Below, piece after piece: positions 14,012 through 22,521 of a DNA stretch of 42,679 bases. Every line of letters starts with the position of its first letter. Position 1 is the stretch's first letter. A program made the position numbers and the translations under genes. The DNA is from Azospirillum sp. (GTDB lineage: Bacteria > Pseudomonadota > Alphaproteobacteria > CACIAM-22H2), in the NCBI GenBank assembly GCA_020249045.1, contig JADCGK010000083.1, positions 1 through 42,679 of the forward strand. The letters run 5' to 3'. The notes under the pieces are model-generated. The model ran no database searches and was not told where the DNA came from. It saw only the letters and a list, made by a program, of their open reading frames with translations.

Positions 14012-14791
14012 TCAACCCGCGAAGAAGCCGGCGAGTCCCGCGAGCACGGCGTCGCGCGCTTGGATGTGCGGCTGGTGCGCCGCCCCCGGCACCAGCCAGG
14101 TCTCGCAACGCCCGGGAAGCGCGCGGGCGATGCGCGCGAGCTGTTCCGGGCCGCCGTATTCGTCGGCCGCACCCTGCAAGGCGAGGACGCGCGCGGCGCA
14201 CGGCGCGATGTCGCCTTCGATGTTCCAGAACGCGAACGGGCCCGAAAGCCAGATATCCGCCCACGCGAAAAACAACGCCTGCGCGCCCGCGCCGTGGTAG
14301 CGCGCGAGCTTCGCGGGCAGATCGGTCGTGTGCCAGGCCGCGACGGCGGCCTCGATGCCTTCGCGCGTGATCTTCTCGACGAAAACATGCGCCGCCATCG
14401 TGGCGATGCGCGCGTGGCGCGTGGGGTTCATCGCCCCGGCCAACAGCGCGATCGAGCCGCCGTCGGAATGGCCCAGCAGGTCGCACGCCGCGATCCCGGC
14501 GGCGTCCAGCACGTCGCCGAGAAGTCGCGCCTCGCGATGCAGATAATCGACGCGGCGCTTTTCCCGGATCGGGGCCGAGGCGCCGTGGCCGGGGCGTTCG
14601 TAGACAAAGCCGGGCCGGCGTGCGGCCACGCACAGCGCATCGGGGAAATCCCGCCATTGGGCGATCGACCCCAGCCCTTCGTGCAGGAACACCAGCGGCG
14701 TGCCGCGCGCGTCCGCCGGCCACACGCGGCGGAACGCGATTCGCCCGTCCGGCAGATCCAGGAACGCCACATCGTCGGGTTTCTTGACCAA
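14012..14791 (-). CDS. alpha/beta hydrolase
   Basis: LVFLHEGLGS, GHSDGGSIALL nucleophile elbow, C-terminal GAAHQPH. Confidence 0.88.
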   Translation of the reverse strand: MVKKPDDVAFLDLPDGRIAFRRVWPADARGTPLVFLHEGLGSIAQWRDFPDALCVAARRPGFVYERPGHGASAPIREKRRVDYLHREARLLGDVLDAAGIAACDLLGHSDGGSIALLAGAMNPTRHARIATMAAHVFVEKITREGIEAAVAAWHTTDLPAKLARYHGAGAQALFFAWADIWLSGPFAFWNIEGDIAPCAARVLALQGAADEYGGPEQLARIARALPGRCETWLVPGAAHQPHIQARDAVLAGLAGFFAG

Positions 14792-14935
14792 GTTGGCGCT
14801 TCCTGGCTAAGTGGTCGCAAGGCCGAACGGCTTTCGCCGCGCCCGCGCACCCGGTTTACACCGCGGACGCCGGCGGGGAAAAGAAAAGCCGGCGGACCAG
14901 GGACTTCAACGAGGCGACGCCCGCCCCCGCAACCG

Positions 14936-16918
14936 ATGCCCATGTCACCGCCCCCGTCGCGCGACCCCGCGCACGATACCTTCCCGAAGCTGCTGCTGCG
15001 CAACGCCGCCGTGCGCGGCGCGCGCGTCGCCATGCGCGAGAAGGAATTCGGCATCTGGCAAAGCTGGACCTGGGCCGAGATGGCGCGCGAAATCCGGTGC
15101 ATCGCCCAGGGGCTCGCGGAGCTGGGCGTGGCGCGCGGCGACAAAGTGGCGCTGGTCGGCGACAACCGCCCGCAGCTTTATTGGTCGATGTGCGCGGCGC
15201 AATGTCTCGGCGCCGTTCCGGTGCCGGTCTATCAGGACGCGGTCGCCGACGAGATGGCCTACGTCATCGATCACGCGGGCGCCAAACTCGCCGTGGCCGA
15301 GGATCAGGAGCAGGTCGACAAGCTGCTGCAGATCCGCAAGAAGGCGCCCGGTCTCGCGCGCATCGTCTTCGAGGACGCGCGCGGCATGCGCAATTACGAC
15401 GATGCCGCGTTGACGAGCTTCGCGCGCGTGCGCGAAATCGGCGCGGCGCGCGAGGCGAAGGACGCGGCATGGCTCGATGCCGAGATGGCCGCGGGCCGCG
15501 GGGCGGACGCGTCGGTCATGCTCTACACCTCGGGCACGACGGGCCAGCCCAAGGGCGTGCTGTTGAGCTACGACAACGTCATCCGCACGGCCGAAAACGC
15601 GATCGCGTTCGACGGTCTGAACGAAACCGACGAGGTCCTCGCCTATCTGCCGATGGCCTGGGTGGGCGACCACATCTTCTCCTACGCCGAGGCCTACGTC
15701 GCCGGCTTCTGCGTCAGCTGCCCGGAATCCGGCGCCACCGTGATGACCGATCTGAAGGAGATCGGACCGAGCTTCTTCTTCGCGCCGCCGCGGATCTTCG
15801 AGAACATCCTGACGCAGGTTTCGATCCGCATCGAGGACGCGGGCGCCTTCAAGCGCTGGCTCTACCGCTACTTCATGGCGTTGGCCAAGCGCGTGGGCAT
15901 CGCGCTCATGGACAAGAAGCCCGTCGCCGCAGCCGACCGGCTGCTTTACGCGCTGGGCGAATTCCTGGTCTACGGGCCGATCAAGAACGTGCTCGGCCTC
16001 ACGCGCATGCGCCTGGGCTACACGGCGGGCGAAGCGATCGGGCCGGACATCTTCGATTTCTACCGCTCGCTGGGGCTCAATCTCAAACAGCTCTACGGCG
16101 CCACCGAATCGAGCGTGTTCATCTGCATGCAGCCCGACGGCCAGATCAAATCCGACACGGTCGGCGTCGCGGCGCCCGAAGTTGAGATCAAGATCGCCGA
16201 GTCGGGCGAAGTGCTGGTCAAGTCCCCCGGGATTTTCCAGGCCTACTACAAGAACCCCGAGGCGACCGCCGCCGCGAAAACCGACGACGGCTACTACAAG
16301 ACGGGCGACGCGGGTTTCTTCGACAAGGACGGGCATCTCAAGATCATCGACCGCGCCAAGGACGTCGGCCGGCTGCAGGACGGCACGCTGTTCGCGCCGA
16401 AATACGTCGAGAACAAGCTGAAATTCTTCAGCTACGTGAAGGAGGCCGTCGCTTTCGGCCACGGCCGGGATGCGGTCGCCGCCTTCGTCAACATCGATCT
16501 CGAAGCCGTCGGCAATTGGGCCGAACGCCAGGGTCTCGCTTACGCGAGCTATCAGGAACTCGCGGCGAAGCCCGAGGTCTACGATCTGATCGCGGCGTGC
16601 GTGGAAAAGGTGAACCGCGATCTCGCCGAGGATCCGAACGTCGCGGGCTCGCAGGTCCGGCGGTTCCTGATCCTGCACAAGGAACTCGACGCCGACGACG
16701 GCGAACTGACCCGCACGCGCAAAGTGCGCCGCAACTTCATCGCCGACCGCTACGGGCCGCTGGTCGATGCGCTCTATTCGGGTGCCGAGCGCGGGCATAT
16801 CTCGACGGTGGTGACCTTCGAGGACGGGCGGACCGGCCGCATCGAGGCCGATCTTGCGATCCGCGAGGCGCCGCGTTTCGCGCCCGCGCGGCGCGTCGAA
16901 CTCGCGCGGGCGGGTTGA
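14936..16918 (+). CDS. AMP-dependent long-chain acyl-CoA synthetase/ligase
   Basis: MLYTSGTTGQPKGVLLSYDN AMP-binding motif, YGATESSVF, YYKTGDAGFFDKDGHLKIIDRAKD. Confidence 0.93.
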   Translation: MPMSPPPSRDPAHDTFPKLLLRNAAVRGARVAMREKEFGIWQSWTWAEMAREIRCIAQGLAELGVARGDKVALVGDNRPQLYWSMCAAQCLGAVPVPVYQDAVADEMAYVIDHAGAKLAVAEDQEQVDKLLQIRKKAPGLARIVFEDARGMRNYDDAALTSFARVREIGAAREAKDAAWLDAEMAAGRGADASVMLYTSGTTGQPKGVLLSYDNVIRTAENAIAFDGLNETDEVLAYLPMAWVGDHIFSYAEAYVAGFCVSCPESGATVMTDLKEIGPSFFFAPPRIFENILTQVSIRIEDAGAFKRWLYRYFMALAKRVGIALMDKKPVAAADRLLYALGEFLVYGPIKNVLGLTRMRLGYTAGEAIGPDIFDFYRSLGLNLKQLYGATESSVFICMQPDGQIKSDTVGVAAPEVEIKIAESGEVLVKSPGIFQAYYKNPEATAAAKTDDGYYKTGDAGFFDKDGHLKIIDRAKDVGRLQDGTLFAPKYVENKLKFFSYVKEAVAFGHGRDAVAAFVNIDLEAVGNWAERQGLAYASYQELAAKPEVYDLIAACVEKVNRDLAEDPNVAGSQVRRFLILHKELDADDGELTRTRKVRRNFIADRYGPLVDALYSGAERGHISTVVTFEDGRTGRIEADLAIREAPRFAPARRVELARAG

Positions 16919-16920
16919 TC

Positions 16921-17715
16921 ATGGCGAACAAGGGCCGGGTCATCGGGGATACGCTGCTGAAGGTCGAGAACGTCTCGCTGGGCTTCGGCGGCGTGAAGGC
17001 GCTGACCGACGTCTCCTTCGACATCCGCAAGGGCGAGATCCGCGCCATCATCGGCCCGAACGGCGCGGGCAAATCCTCGATGCTCAACTGCATCAACGGC
17101 TTCTATCACCCCAGCGCGGGCCAGATCACCTACAAGGGCCAGGTCCGCAAACAGATGCGCCCGCACGAAACCGCCGCCGGCGGGATCGCGCGCACGTTCC
17201 AGAACATCGCGCTGTTCCGCGGCATGTCCACCCTCGACAACATCATGACCGGCCGTCTTCTGAAGATGAAGCGCGGCTTCTGGTGGCATTGCCTGCATTG
17301 GGGGCCCGCGCTGCGCGAGGAGATCGAGCACCGCGAGCACGTCGAGCGGATCATCGACTTCCTCGAAATCCAGGCGATCCGAAAGACGCCGGTGGGGCGT
17401 TTGCCCTACGGCCTGCAAAAGCGCGTCGAACTCGGCCGCGCGCTGGCCGCCGAACCCGATCTGCTGCTGCTCGACGAGCCGATGGCCGGCATGAACCTCG
17501 AGGAGAAGGAGGACATGTGCCGCTTCATCCTCGACGTGAACGAGGAGTTCGGCACGACGATCGCCCTGATCGAACACGACATGGGCGTGGTCATGGACAT
17601 CTCCGACCGCGTGGTCGTGCTCGAATACGGGCGCAAAATCGCCGACGGCACGCCCGACGAGGTGAAGAGCGACAAGCGCGTGATCGACGCCTATCTCGGC
17701 GTTCCGCACGAATGA
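16921..17715 (+). CDS. livG: branched-chain amino acid-type ABC transporter ATP-binding protein
   Basis: GPNGAGKSSMLNCINGFYHPSAG, GGIARTFQNIALFRGMS, LLLLDEPMAGMNLEE; LivG/BraF-like. Confidence 0.93.
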   Translation: MANKGRVIGDTLLKVENVSLGFGGVKALTDVSFDIRKGEIRAIIGPNGAGKSSMLNCINGFYHPSAGQITYKGQVRKQMRPHETAAGGIARTFQNIALFRGMSTLDNIMTGRLLKMKRGFWWHCLHWGPALREEIEHREHVERIIDFLEIQAIRKTPVGRLPYGLQKRVELGRALAAEPDLLLLDEPMAGMNLEEKEDMCRFILDVNEEFGTTIALIEHDMGVVMDISDRVVVLEYGRKIADGTPDEVKSDKRVIDAYLGVPHE

Positions 17716-17722
17716 GGGCGCG

Positions 17723-18661
17723 ATGACGGGCGACATCCTCGGTTTTCTGTTCGGCCCCCTGAAGGAGATTTGGGAATTCCCGATCTTCTTCGTCGAAGTC
17801 GTCATCGGCGGCCTGCTGACGGGCGTGATGTACAGCCTCGTGGCGCTCGGCTTCGTGCTGATCTTCAAGGCGTCGGGCGTGTTCAATTTCGCCCAAGGTG
17901 CGATGGTGCTTTGCGCGGCGCTGAGCTTCGTCGGGTTCCAGGAATTGGGCGCGCCGATATGGCTCGCGCTGATCCTCACGCTCGCAACGATGCTGCTGAT
18001 GGCGATGGCCATCGAACGGCTGGTCCTGCGCCCGCTCGTCAATCAGCCCGCCATCATCCTGTTCATGGCGACGATCGGGATCACCTTCTTCATCGACGGT
18101 CTGTTCCAGACGATCTGGGGCTCGGACATCAAGCGCATGGACGTCGGCATTCCGAAGGAGCCGATGGAATTCGGCGGCGTGCTGGTCAACACGTTCGACA
18201 TCGTCGCCGCACTCGTCGCGGGCACGCTGGTCGCCACGCTCGCCTTCTTCTTCCAATCCACGCGCATCGGCCGGGCGTTGCGCGCCGTCGCCGACGACCA
18301 TCAGGCCGCGCAATCGGTCGGCATTCCGCTGCGCACGATATGGGTCATCGTCTGGGCGGTGGCGGGGCTGGTGGCGCTCGTCGCGGGCATCATGTGGGGC
18401 TCGAAGCTCGGCGTGCAGTTTTCGCTGGCGCTGATCGCGCTCAAGGCGCTTCCGGTGCTCATCCTGGGCGGGTTCACCTCGATCCCGGGGGCGATCATCG
18501 GCGGGCTCATCATCGGGGTGGGCGAGAAGGTGGCTGAAGTCTACTGGGCGCCGGGGATCGGCGGCGGCATCGAGGATTGGTTCGCCTACATCCTGGCGCT
18601 GGTCTTCCTGATGTTCCGGCCCCAGGGGCTGTTCGGCGAAAAGATCATCGAGCGGGTGTGA
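17723..18661 (+). CDS. livH: branched-chain amino acid-type ABC transporter permease
   Basis: Polytopic; GGLLTGVMYSLVALGFVLIFKASGVFNFAQGAMV typical LivH. Confidence 0.93.
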   Translation: MTGDILGFLFGPLKEIWEFPIFFVEVVIGGLLTGVMYSLVALGFVLIFKASGVFNFAQGAMVLCAALSFVGFQELGAPIWLALILTLATMLLMAMAIERLVLRPLVNQPAIILFMATIGITFFIDGLFQTIWGSDIKRMDVGIPKEPMEFGGVLVNTFDIVAALVAGTLVATLAFFFQSTRIGRALRAVADDHQAAQSVGIPLRTIWVIVWAVAGLVALVAGIMWGSKLGVQFSLALIALKALPVLILGGFTSIPGAIIGGLIIGVGEKVAEVYWAPGIGGGIEDWFAYILALVFLMFRPQGLFGEKIIERV

Positions 18662-18667
18662 CGGCGC

Positions 18668-19744
18668 ATGTTTTACCGCGAATCCGGCCAGTTCAAATCC
18701 GCCTACGCCGCCGATCAGGCGATGTTCCCGATTCTGCAGGACCGCATCGGGATGGCCGTCATCCTGGCCGTGGCGTTCGTCGGCGTGCCGATGGTCGCCA
18801 ACGATTACTTCCTGTCGACGCTGCTGATCCCGTTCCTGATCTTCGCGCTCGCGGCGATCGGGCTCAACATCCTGACCGGCTATTGCGGGCAGTTGTCGTT
18901 GGGCACGGGCGGGTTCATGGCGTGCGGCGCCTTCGCGGCCTACAAGCTCGCGACCGCGCTGCCCGAAATGAACATCGTGGTCGTCTTCCTGTTGTCGGGC
19001 TTCGTGTCGGCGGCGGTGGGCGTGGTGTTCGGCGTGCCGAGCTTGCGCATCAAGGGTTTCTATCTGGCCGTGGCGACGCTCGCCGCGCAGTTCTTCCTGA
19101 TCTGGCTGTTCACCAAGGTGCCGTGGTTCGTCAACTACTCGGCCTCGGGCGTGATCTCGGCGCCGCCGCGCGACGTGTTCGGCTTCTACGTCACCGGGAT
19201 CGAGGCGACGGCGGAGGCGAAATACATTTTCTGCCTGTCTTTCGTCGCGGTCTTGGCGCTGGTCGCCAAAAATCTGGTGCGCGGGCGCGTGGGCCGCGCC
19301 TGGATGGCGATCCGCGACATGGACATCGCGGCCGAAATCATCGGCATCAAGCCCCTGCAGACCAAGCTGCTCGCCTTCGCCGTCTCGTCCTTCTATTGCG
19401 GCGTGGCGGGCGCGTTGTGGGCTTTCATCTACACGAGTTCGGTCGAAGCCCTGGCCTTCGACATCAACCGGTCCTTCCAGATCTTGTTCATGATCATCAT
19501 CGGCGGGTTGGGTTCGATCCTGGGGTCGTTCCTGGGGGCGGCGTTCATCGTGCTGCTGCCAATTTTCCTCAACGTCGTGCCGACGGCCATCGGCGTACCG
19601 CTGTCCACCGCCATGATCGCGCATATGGAGTTCATGATCTTCGGCGCGCTGATCATCTTCTTCCTGATCGTCGAGCCGCACGGGCTGGCGCGGTTGTGGC
19701 AACTGGGTAAGGAAAAGCTGCGCCTGTGGCCCTTTCCGCATTGA
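18668..19744 (+). CDS. livM: branched-chain amino acid-type ABC transporter permease
   Basis: Polytopic; LNILTGYCGQLSLGTGGFMACGAFAAY, RDMDIAAEIIGIKPLQTKLLAFAVSSFYCGVAGAL typical LivM. Confidence 0.93.
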   Translation: MFYRESGQFKSAYAADQAMFPILQDRIGMAVILAVAFVGVPMVANDYFLSTLLIPFLIFALAAIGLNILTGYCGQLSLGTGGFMACGAFAAYKLATALPEMNIVVVFLLSGFVSAAVGVVFGVPSLRIKGFYLAVATLAAQFFLIWLFTKVPWFVNYSASGVISAPPRDVFGFYVTGIEATAEAKYIFCLSFVAVLALVAKNLVRGRVGRAWMAIRDMDIAAEIIGIKPLQTKLLAFAVSSFYCGVAGALWAFIYTSSVEALAFDINRSFQILFMIIIGGLGSILGSFLGAAFIVLLPIFLNVVPTAIGVPLSTAMIAHMEFMIFGALIIFFLIVEPHGLARLWQLGKEKLRLWPFPH

Positions 19745-19852
19745 GGGGCGCGGACTAAATACCTTGTCGTCCCCGTTGCCAAATCGGGATGCGTCGGGTT
19801 ATCTCCCCGCGCGCTCGACGTTCTTCCATCCAGCCCCTCACCGAGGTCGCCG

Positions 19853-20233
19853 ATGAAAAGCCTTCTCGCCGCCGCCGTAATCGCCTTGGGCCTTCCGGTC
19901 CTGACGCCCGCACCCGCGCAAGCCGCCGATGCGGCCGCGGGCGAAGCGGCCGCGCGCCGTCTGTGCGCCGCGTGCCACATCTTCACCGCAGAAGGCCGGC
20001 GCGGTGTGGGCCCCACGCTGTTCGGTCTGGTCGGCCGCAAATCCGGCGCCGTCGAAGGCTTCCGCTATTCGACCGCCAACCAGAACGCGAACGTCGTCTG
20101 GACGCCCGAAGTGCTCGACAAATACCTCATCAACCCGCGCGAATTCATGCCTGGTACGACGATGGCCTTCGCCGGCATCCGCAACGAAGTCGAGCGCGCC
20201 AACGTCATCGCGTATCTGCAGACGCTGAAGTAG
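19853..20233 (+). CDS. class I (c2-type) cytochrome c
   Basis: Signal peptide, CAACH heme motif, GVGPTLFGLVGRKSG, MPGTTMAFAGI axial Met region. Confidence 0.93.
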   Translation: MKSLLAAAVIALGLPVLTPAPAQAADAAAGEAAARRLCAACHIFTAEGRRGVGPTLFGLVGRKSGAVEGFRYSTANQNANVVWTPEVLDKYLINPREFMPGTTMAFAGIRNEVERANVIAYLQTLK

Positions 20234-21533
20234 GCTCGGGCGCGCGGGCGGGGCAACACCCCCCGCTCGCCGCACCGGTTGCCGCCGGCAGTCGGATTTT
20301 GGGTTTCGGTCCGGCGCAAACGCCGGTTTCCGGCAGGACCAGTTCGACTTTGGCGGCAGCTTCAGCGTCGCCGGCGAGCGCTGCGACGATCGAGCGGACT
20401 TGTTCGTAGCCGGTCGCCAGCAGGAACGTCGGCGCACGGCCATAGGCTTTCATTCCGGCCAGATAGAAACCGGCTTCCGGCTGCGCCAATTCCTTGGCTC
20501 CGTGCGGGCGCACCGTGCCGCATGAATGCAGATTGGGATCGATCAGCGGGCCCAGCGCGCGCGGACATTCGAGCGCCGGGTCCAGATCGAGACGGACTTC
20601 GCGCAACATGTCGAGGTCGGGCCGAAAGCCGGTGGCGGCGATCAGGCGATCGGCCTCGATCGCCCGGCCGTCCTCCGCGCGCAAGCGCAGACGCCCGCCC
20701 GCCCGCTCGATCGCCGCGAGGCGGAACTCGGTTTCCGCCGCGATGCGGCCTCGGCGCACCAATCCCGCGATCGTCGTCCCCAGCGCGCCGCGCGCCGCCA
20801 GCTTGTCGGCACCGCCGCCGCCGAACGCTTTCTCCAAATCGGCGCCGCGATAGAGCCAGACGATCCGTCCGGCGATGCCGTCGAGTTCGATCAACGTGCC
20901 GATCGCCGAATGCCCGCCGCCGAGTACGGCGACGGTCTTGCCCGCGTAGGCGTCGCGCGCCGCCCCGGCGATTTCGGGCATCGCGTAGGCGATGCGTTCG
21001 GCGTTCTCCGCCTCGCCCGGCGCCGCGCGTCCGTCCGAGCCGGCGGGGTTGGGTTGGAACCACGTCCCCGACGCATCGATCACGGCGTCGGCCGTCACGC
21101 GATAGGCGCCCGCCGGACCTTCCACGACGAGTTCGAAGGGGCGCGCGCTGCGGCCCGCGTCCTTGACCTTGTCGAGGCCGCGTCGGCCGATCGAGCGGAC
21201 CCGCGCGCTCGTCCGCAAGGCGGCGCGGAGGGCGGGCACCGCGGCCAAAGTCGCGACGTAGTGGGCGAGCAAGTCGCCGCCCGTCGGGTGATCGAGCGGG
21301 TTGGGCGGAGTCCAGCCGGTTTCGCGCAACAGGCGTGCCGCAGCGGCGTCGATGTTCAACGACCAGGTCGAGAACATCCGGACATGCGCCCACTGGCGGA
21401 TCGCGTGGCCCGCCTCGGGGCCGCGCTCGAGCACGATGGGCGTAAGTCCGCGTTCCAGCGCGTGCGCGGCCGCCGCAAGGCCGACGGGTCCCGCGCCGAC
21501 GATCGCGAGAGTTTTCACCTGGGACATCGGCAT
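20205..21533 (-). CDS. FAD/NAD(P)-binding flavoprotein monooxygenase, ars-associated (ArsO-like)
   Basis: AIVGAGPVGLAAAAHALERG FAD motif, AVLGGGHSAIGTLIEL NAD(P) motif, RLIAATGFRPDL; lies directly downstream of arsR. Confidence 0.85.
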   Translation of the reverse strand: MPMSQVKTLAIVGAGPVGLAAAAHALERGLTPIVLERGPEAGHAIRQWAHVRMFSTWSLNIDAAAARLLRETGWTPPNPLDHPTGGDLLAHYVATLAAVPALRAALRTSARVRSIGRRGLDKVKDAGRSARPFELVVEGPAGAYRVTADAVIDASGTWFQPNPAGSDGRAAPGEAENAERIAYAMPEIAGAARDAYAGKTVAVLGGGHSAIGTLIELDGIAGRIVWLYRGADLEKAFGGGGADKLAARGALGTTIAGLVRRGRIAAETEFRLAAIERAGGRLRLRAEDGRAIEADRLIAATGFRPDLDMLREVRLDLDPALECPRALGPLIDPNLHSCGTVRPHGAKELAQPEAGFYLAGMKAYGRAPTFLLATGYEQVRSIVAALAGDAEAAAKVELVLPETGVCAGPKPKIRLPAATGAASGGCCPARAPEPTSASADTR

Positions 21534-21543
21534 TCTCCTGTCA

Positions 21544-21561
21544 TTCCAGAAATTTCGAAAT
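21544..21561. promoter_or_regulatory. candidate ArsR operator, copy 2
   Basis: TTCCAGAAATTTCGAAAT; 15/18 identical to 21942-21959; contains the perfect palindrome ATTTCGAAAT. Confidence 0.6.
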
Positions 21562-21575
21562 AATGGCCAAACCCA

Positions 21576-21899
21576 TCATGCCGCGCGCGTGGCCGCGTCG
21601 GCCGGCGCGCACGCGCTTTCCGCGCAGCACTCGGCGACGAGAAACGCCACGAGGCCGCGCATCAGCTTGAAATCGGCGGTACAGATCAGCGTCGTCCGCT
21701 CGCGCGTTTGGCGCACGAGTCCGGTCGCGCAAAGAGTCTTGAGGTGATGGGAGAGCGTCGAGGCGGGCATATCCAGCCGCTGCTGGATTCGGCCCACCGG
21801 CAGCCCAGCCTCGCCCGCCCGGACCAGAAGCCGGAAAACGGCGAGGCGCGTCGGGTTGCCGAGCGCTTCGAGCTGGGTTGCGGCATCGGTGATCTTCAT
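21576..21899 (-). CDS. arsR: ArsR-family transcriptional repressor
   Basis: LEALGNPTRLAVFRLLVRAGEAGLPVGRIQQRLDMPASTLSHHLKTL winged helix; C-terminal AECCAESAC; divergent from arsC. Confidence 0.92.
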   Translation of the reverse strand: MKITDAATQLEALGNPTRLAVFRLLVRAGEAGLPVGRIQQRLDMPASTLSHHLKTLCATGLVRQTRERTTLICTADFKLMRGLVAFLVAECCAESACAPADAATRAA

Positions 21900-21941
21900 C
21901 CCCGACACTGTGCGCCGGGAAATCCCTTCCGTCAACGATAT

Positions 21942-21959
21942 TTCCAGAAAAATCGAAAC
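21942..21959. promoter_or_regulatory. candidate ArsR operator, copy 1, over a putative arsC promoter
   Basis: TTCCAGAAAAATCGAAAC in the arsR/arsC divergent region; overlaps TTTCCA-N17-CATTAT (21941-21969). Confidence 0.6.
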
Positions 21960-22014
21960 ACGTCATTATTTCGTCATCGAGATCGGGCAGATTTTCCGCG
22001 TGAAAGAGGCCGCC

Positions 22015-22521
22015 ATGACCGATCAGACCAAAAACGTCCTGTTCTTGTGCACGCATAATTCGGCGCGTTCGGTAATGGCCGAAGCGCTGCTGAACCGCTT
22101 GGGCGGTGGCCGCTTCAAGGCCTACAGTGCCGGCTCGTACCCGTCGGGCCGGATCAACCCGTTCGTCGAAACGCTGCTCAAGAAAATGAACTTCGATCTT
22201 GCGGGCTTCCGTTCGAAAAGCTGGAACGAGTTCGCCGTCCCCGGGGCGCCGCAACTGCACTTCGTGTTCACGGTGTGCGATCAGGCGGCGGGGGAAGTCT
22301 GCCCGATCTGGCCGGGCCAGCCGATCAACGCCCATTGGGGTTTCCCCGATCCGTCGAGTGCGACGGGCACCGATGCGGAGAAGGCCGCCTTCACCGCCGA
22401 CGTATTCCGCATGATCGAACGGCGTATCGGCATCTTCGTCAATCTGCCCTTCGCCGCGCTGTCCACGCTGGAGTTGAAGCGCAAACTCGACGACATGGGC
22501 AAAGCGAAGGAGCCGGCGTGA
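22015..22521 (+). CDS. arsC: arsenate reductase (low-molecular-weight phosphotyrosine phosphatase type)
   Basis: VLFLCTHNSARSVMAEALLN (CX5R), VFTVCDQAAGEVCPIWPGQPINAHWGFPDPS. Confidence 0.92.
   Translation: MTDQTKNVLFLCTHNSARSVMAEALLNRLGGGRFKAYSAGSYPSGRINPFVETLLKKMNFDLAGFRSKSWNEFAVPGAPQLHFVFTVCDQAAGEVCPIWPGQPINAHWGFPDPSSATGTDAEKAAFTADVFRMIERRIGIFVNLPFAALSTLELKRKLDDMGKAKEPA

Noticed and set aside
17591-19741. 716-aa minus-strand ORF antisense to livH/livM
   Set aside because: Highly charged His/Asp/Arg/Gln composition typical of antisense to membrane-protein genes.
19745-19852. Possible target-site duplication bordering the ars cassette
   Set aside because: Compared with 23166-23313 by eye; no convincing direct or inverted repeat.
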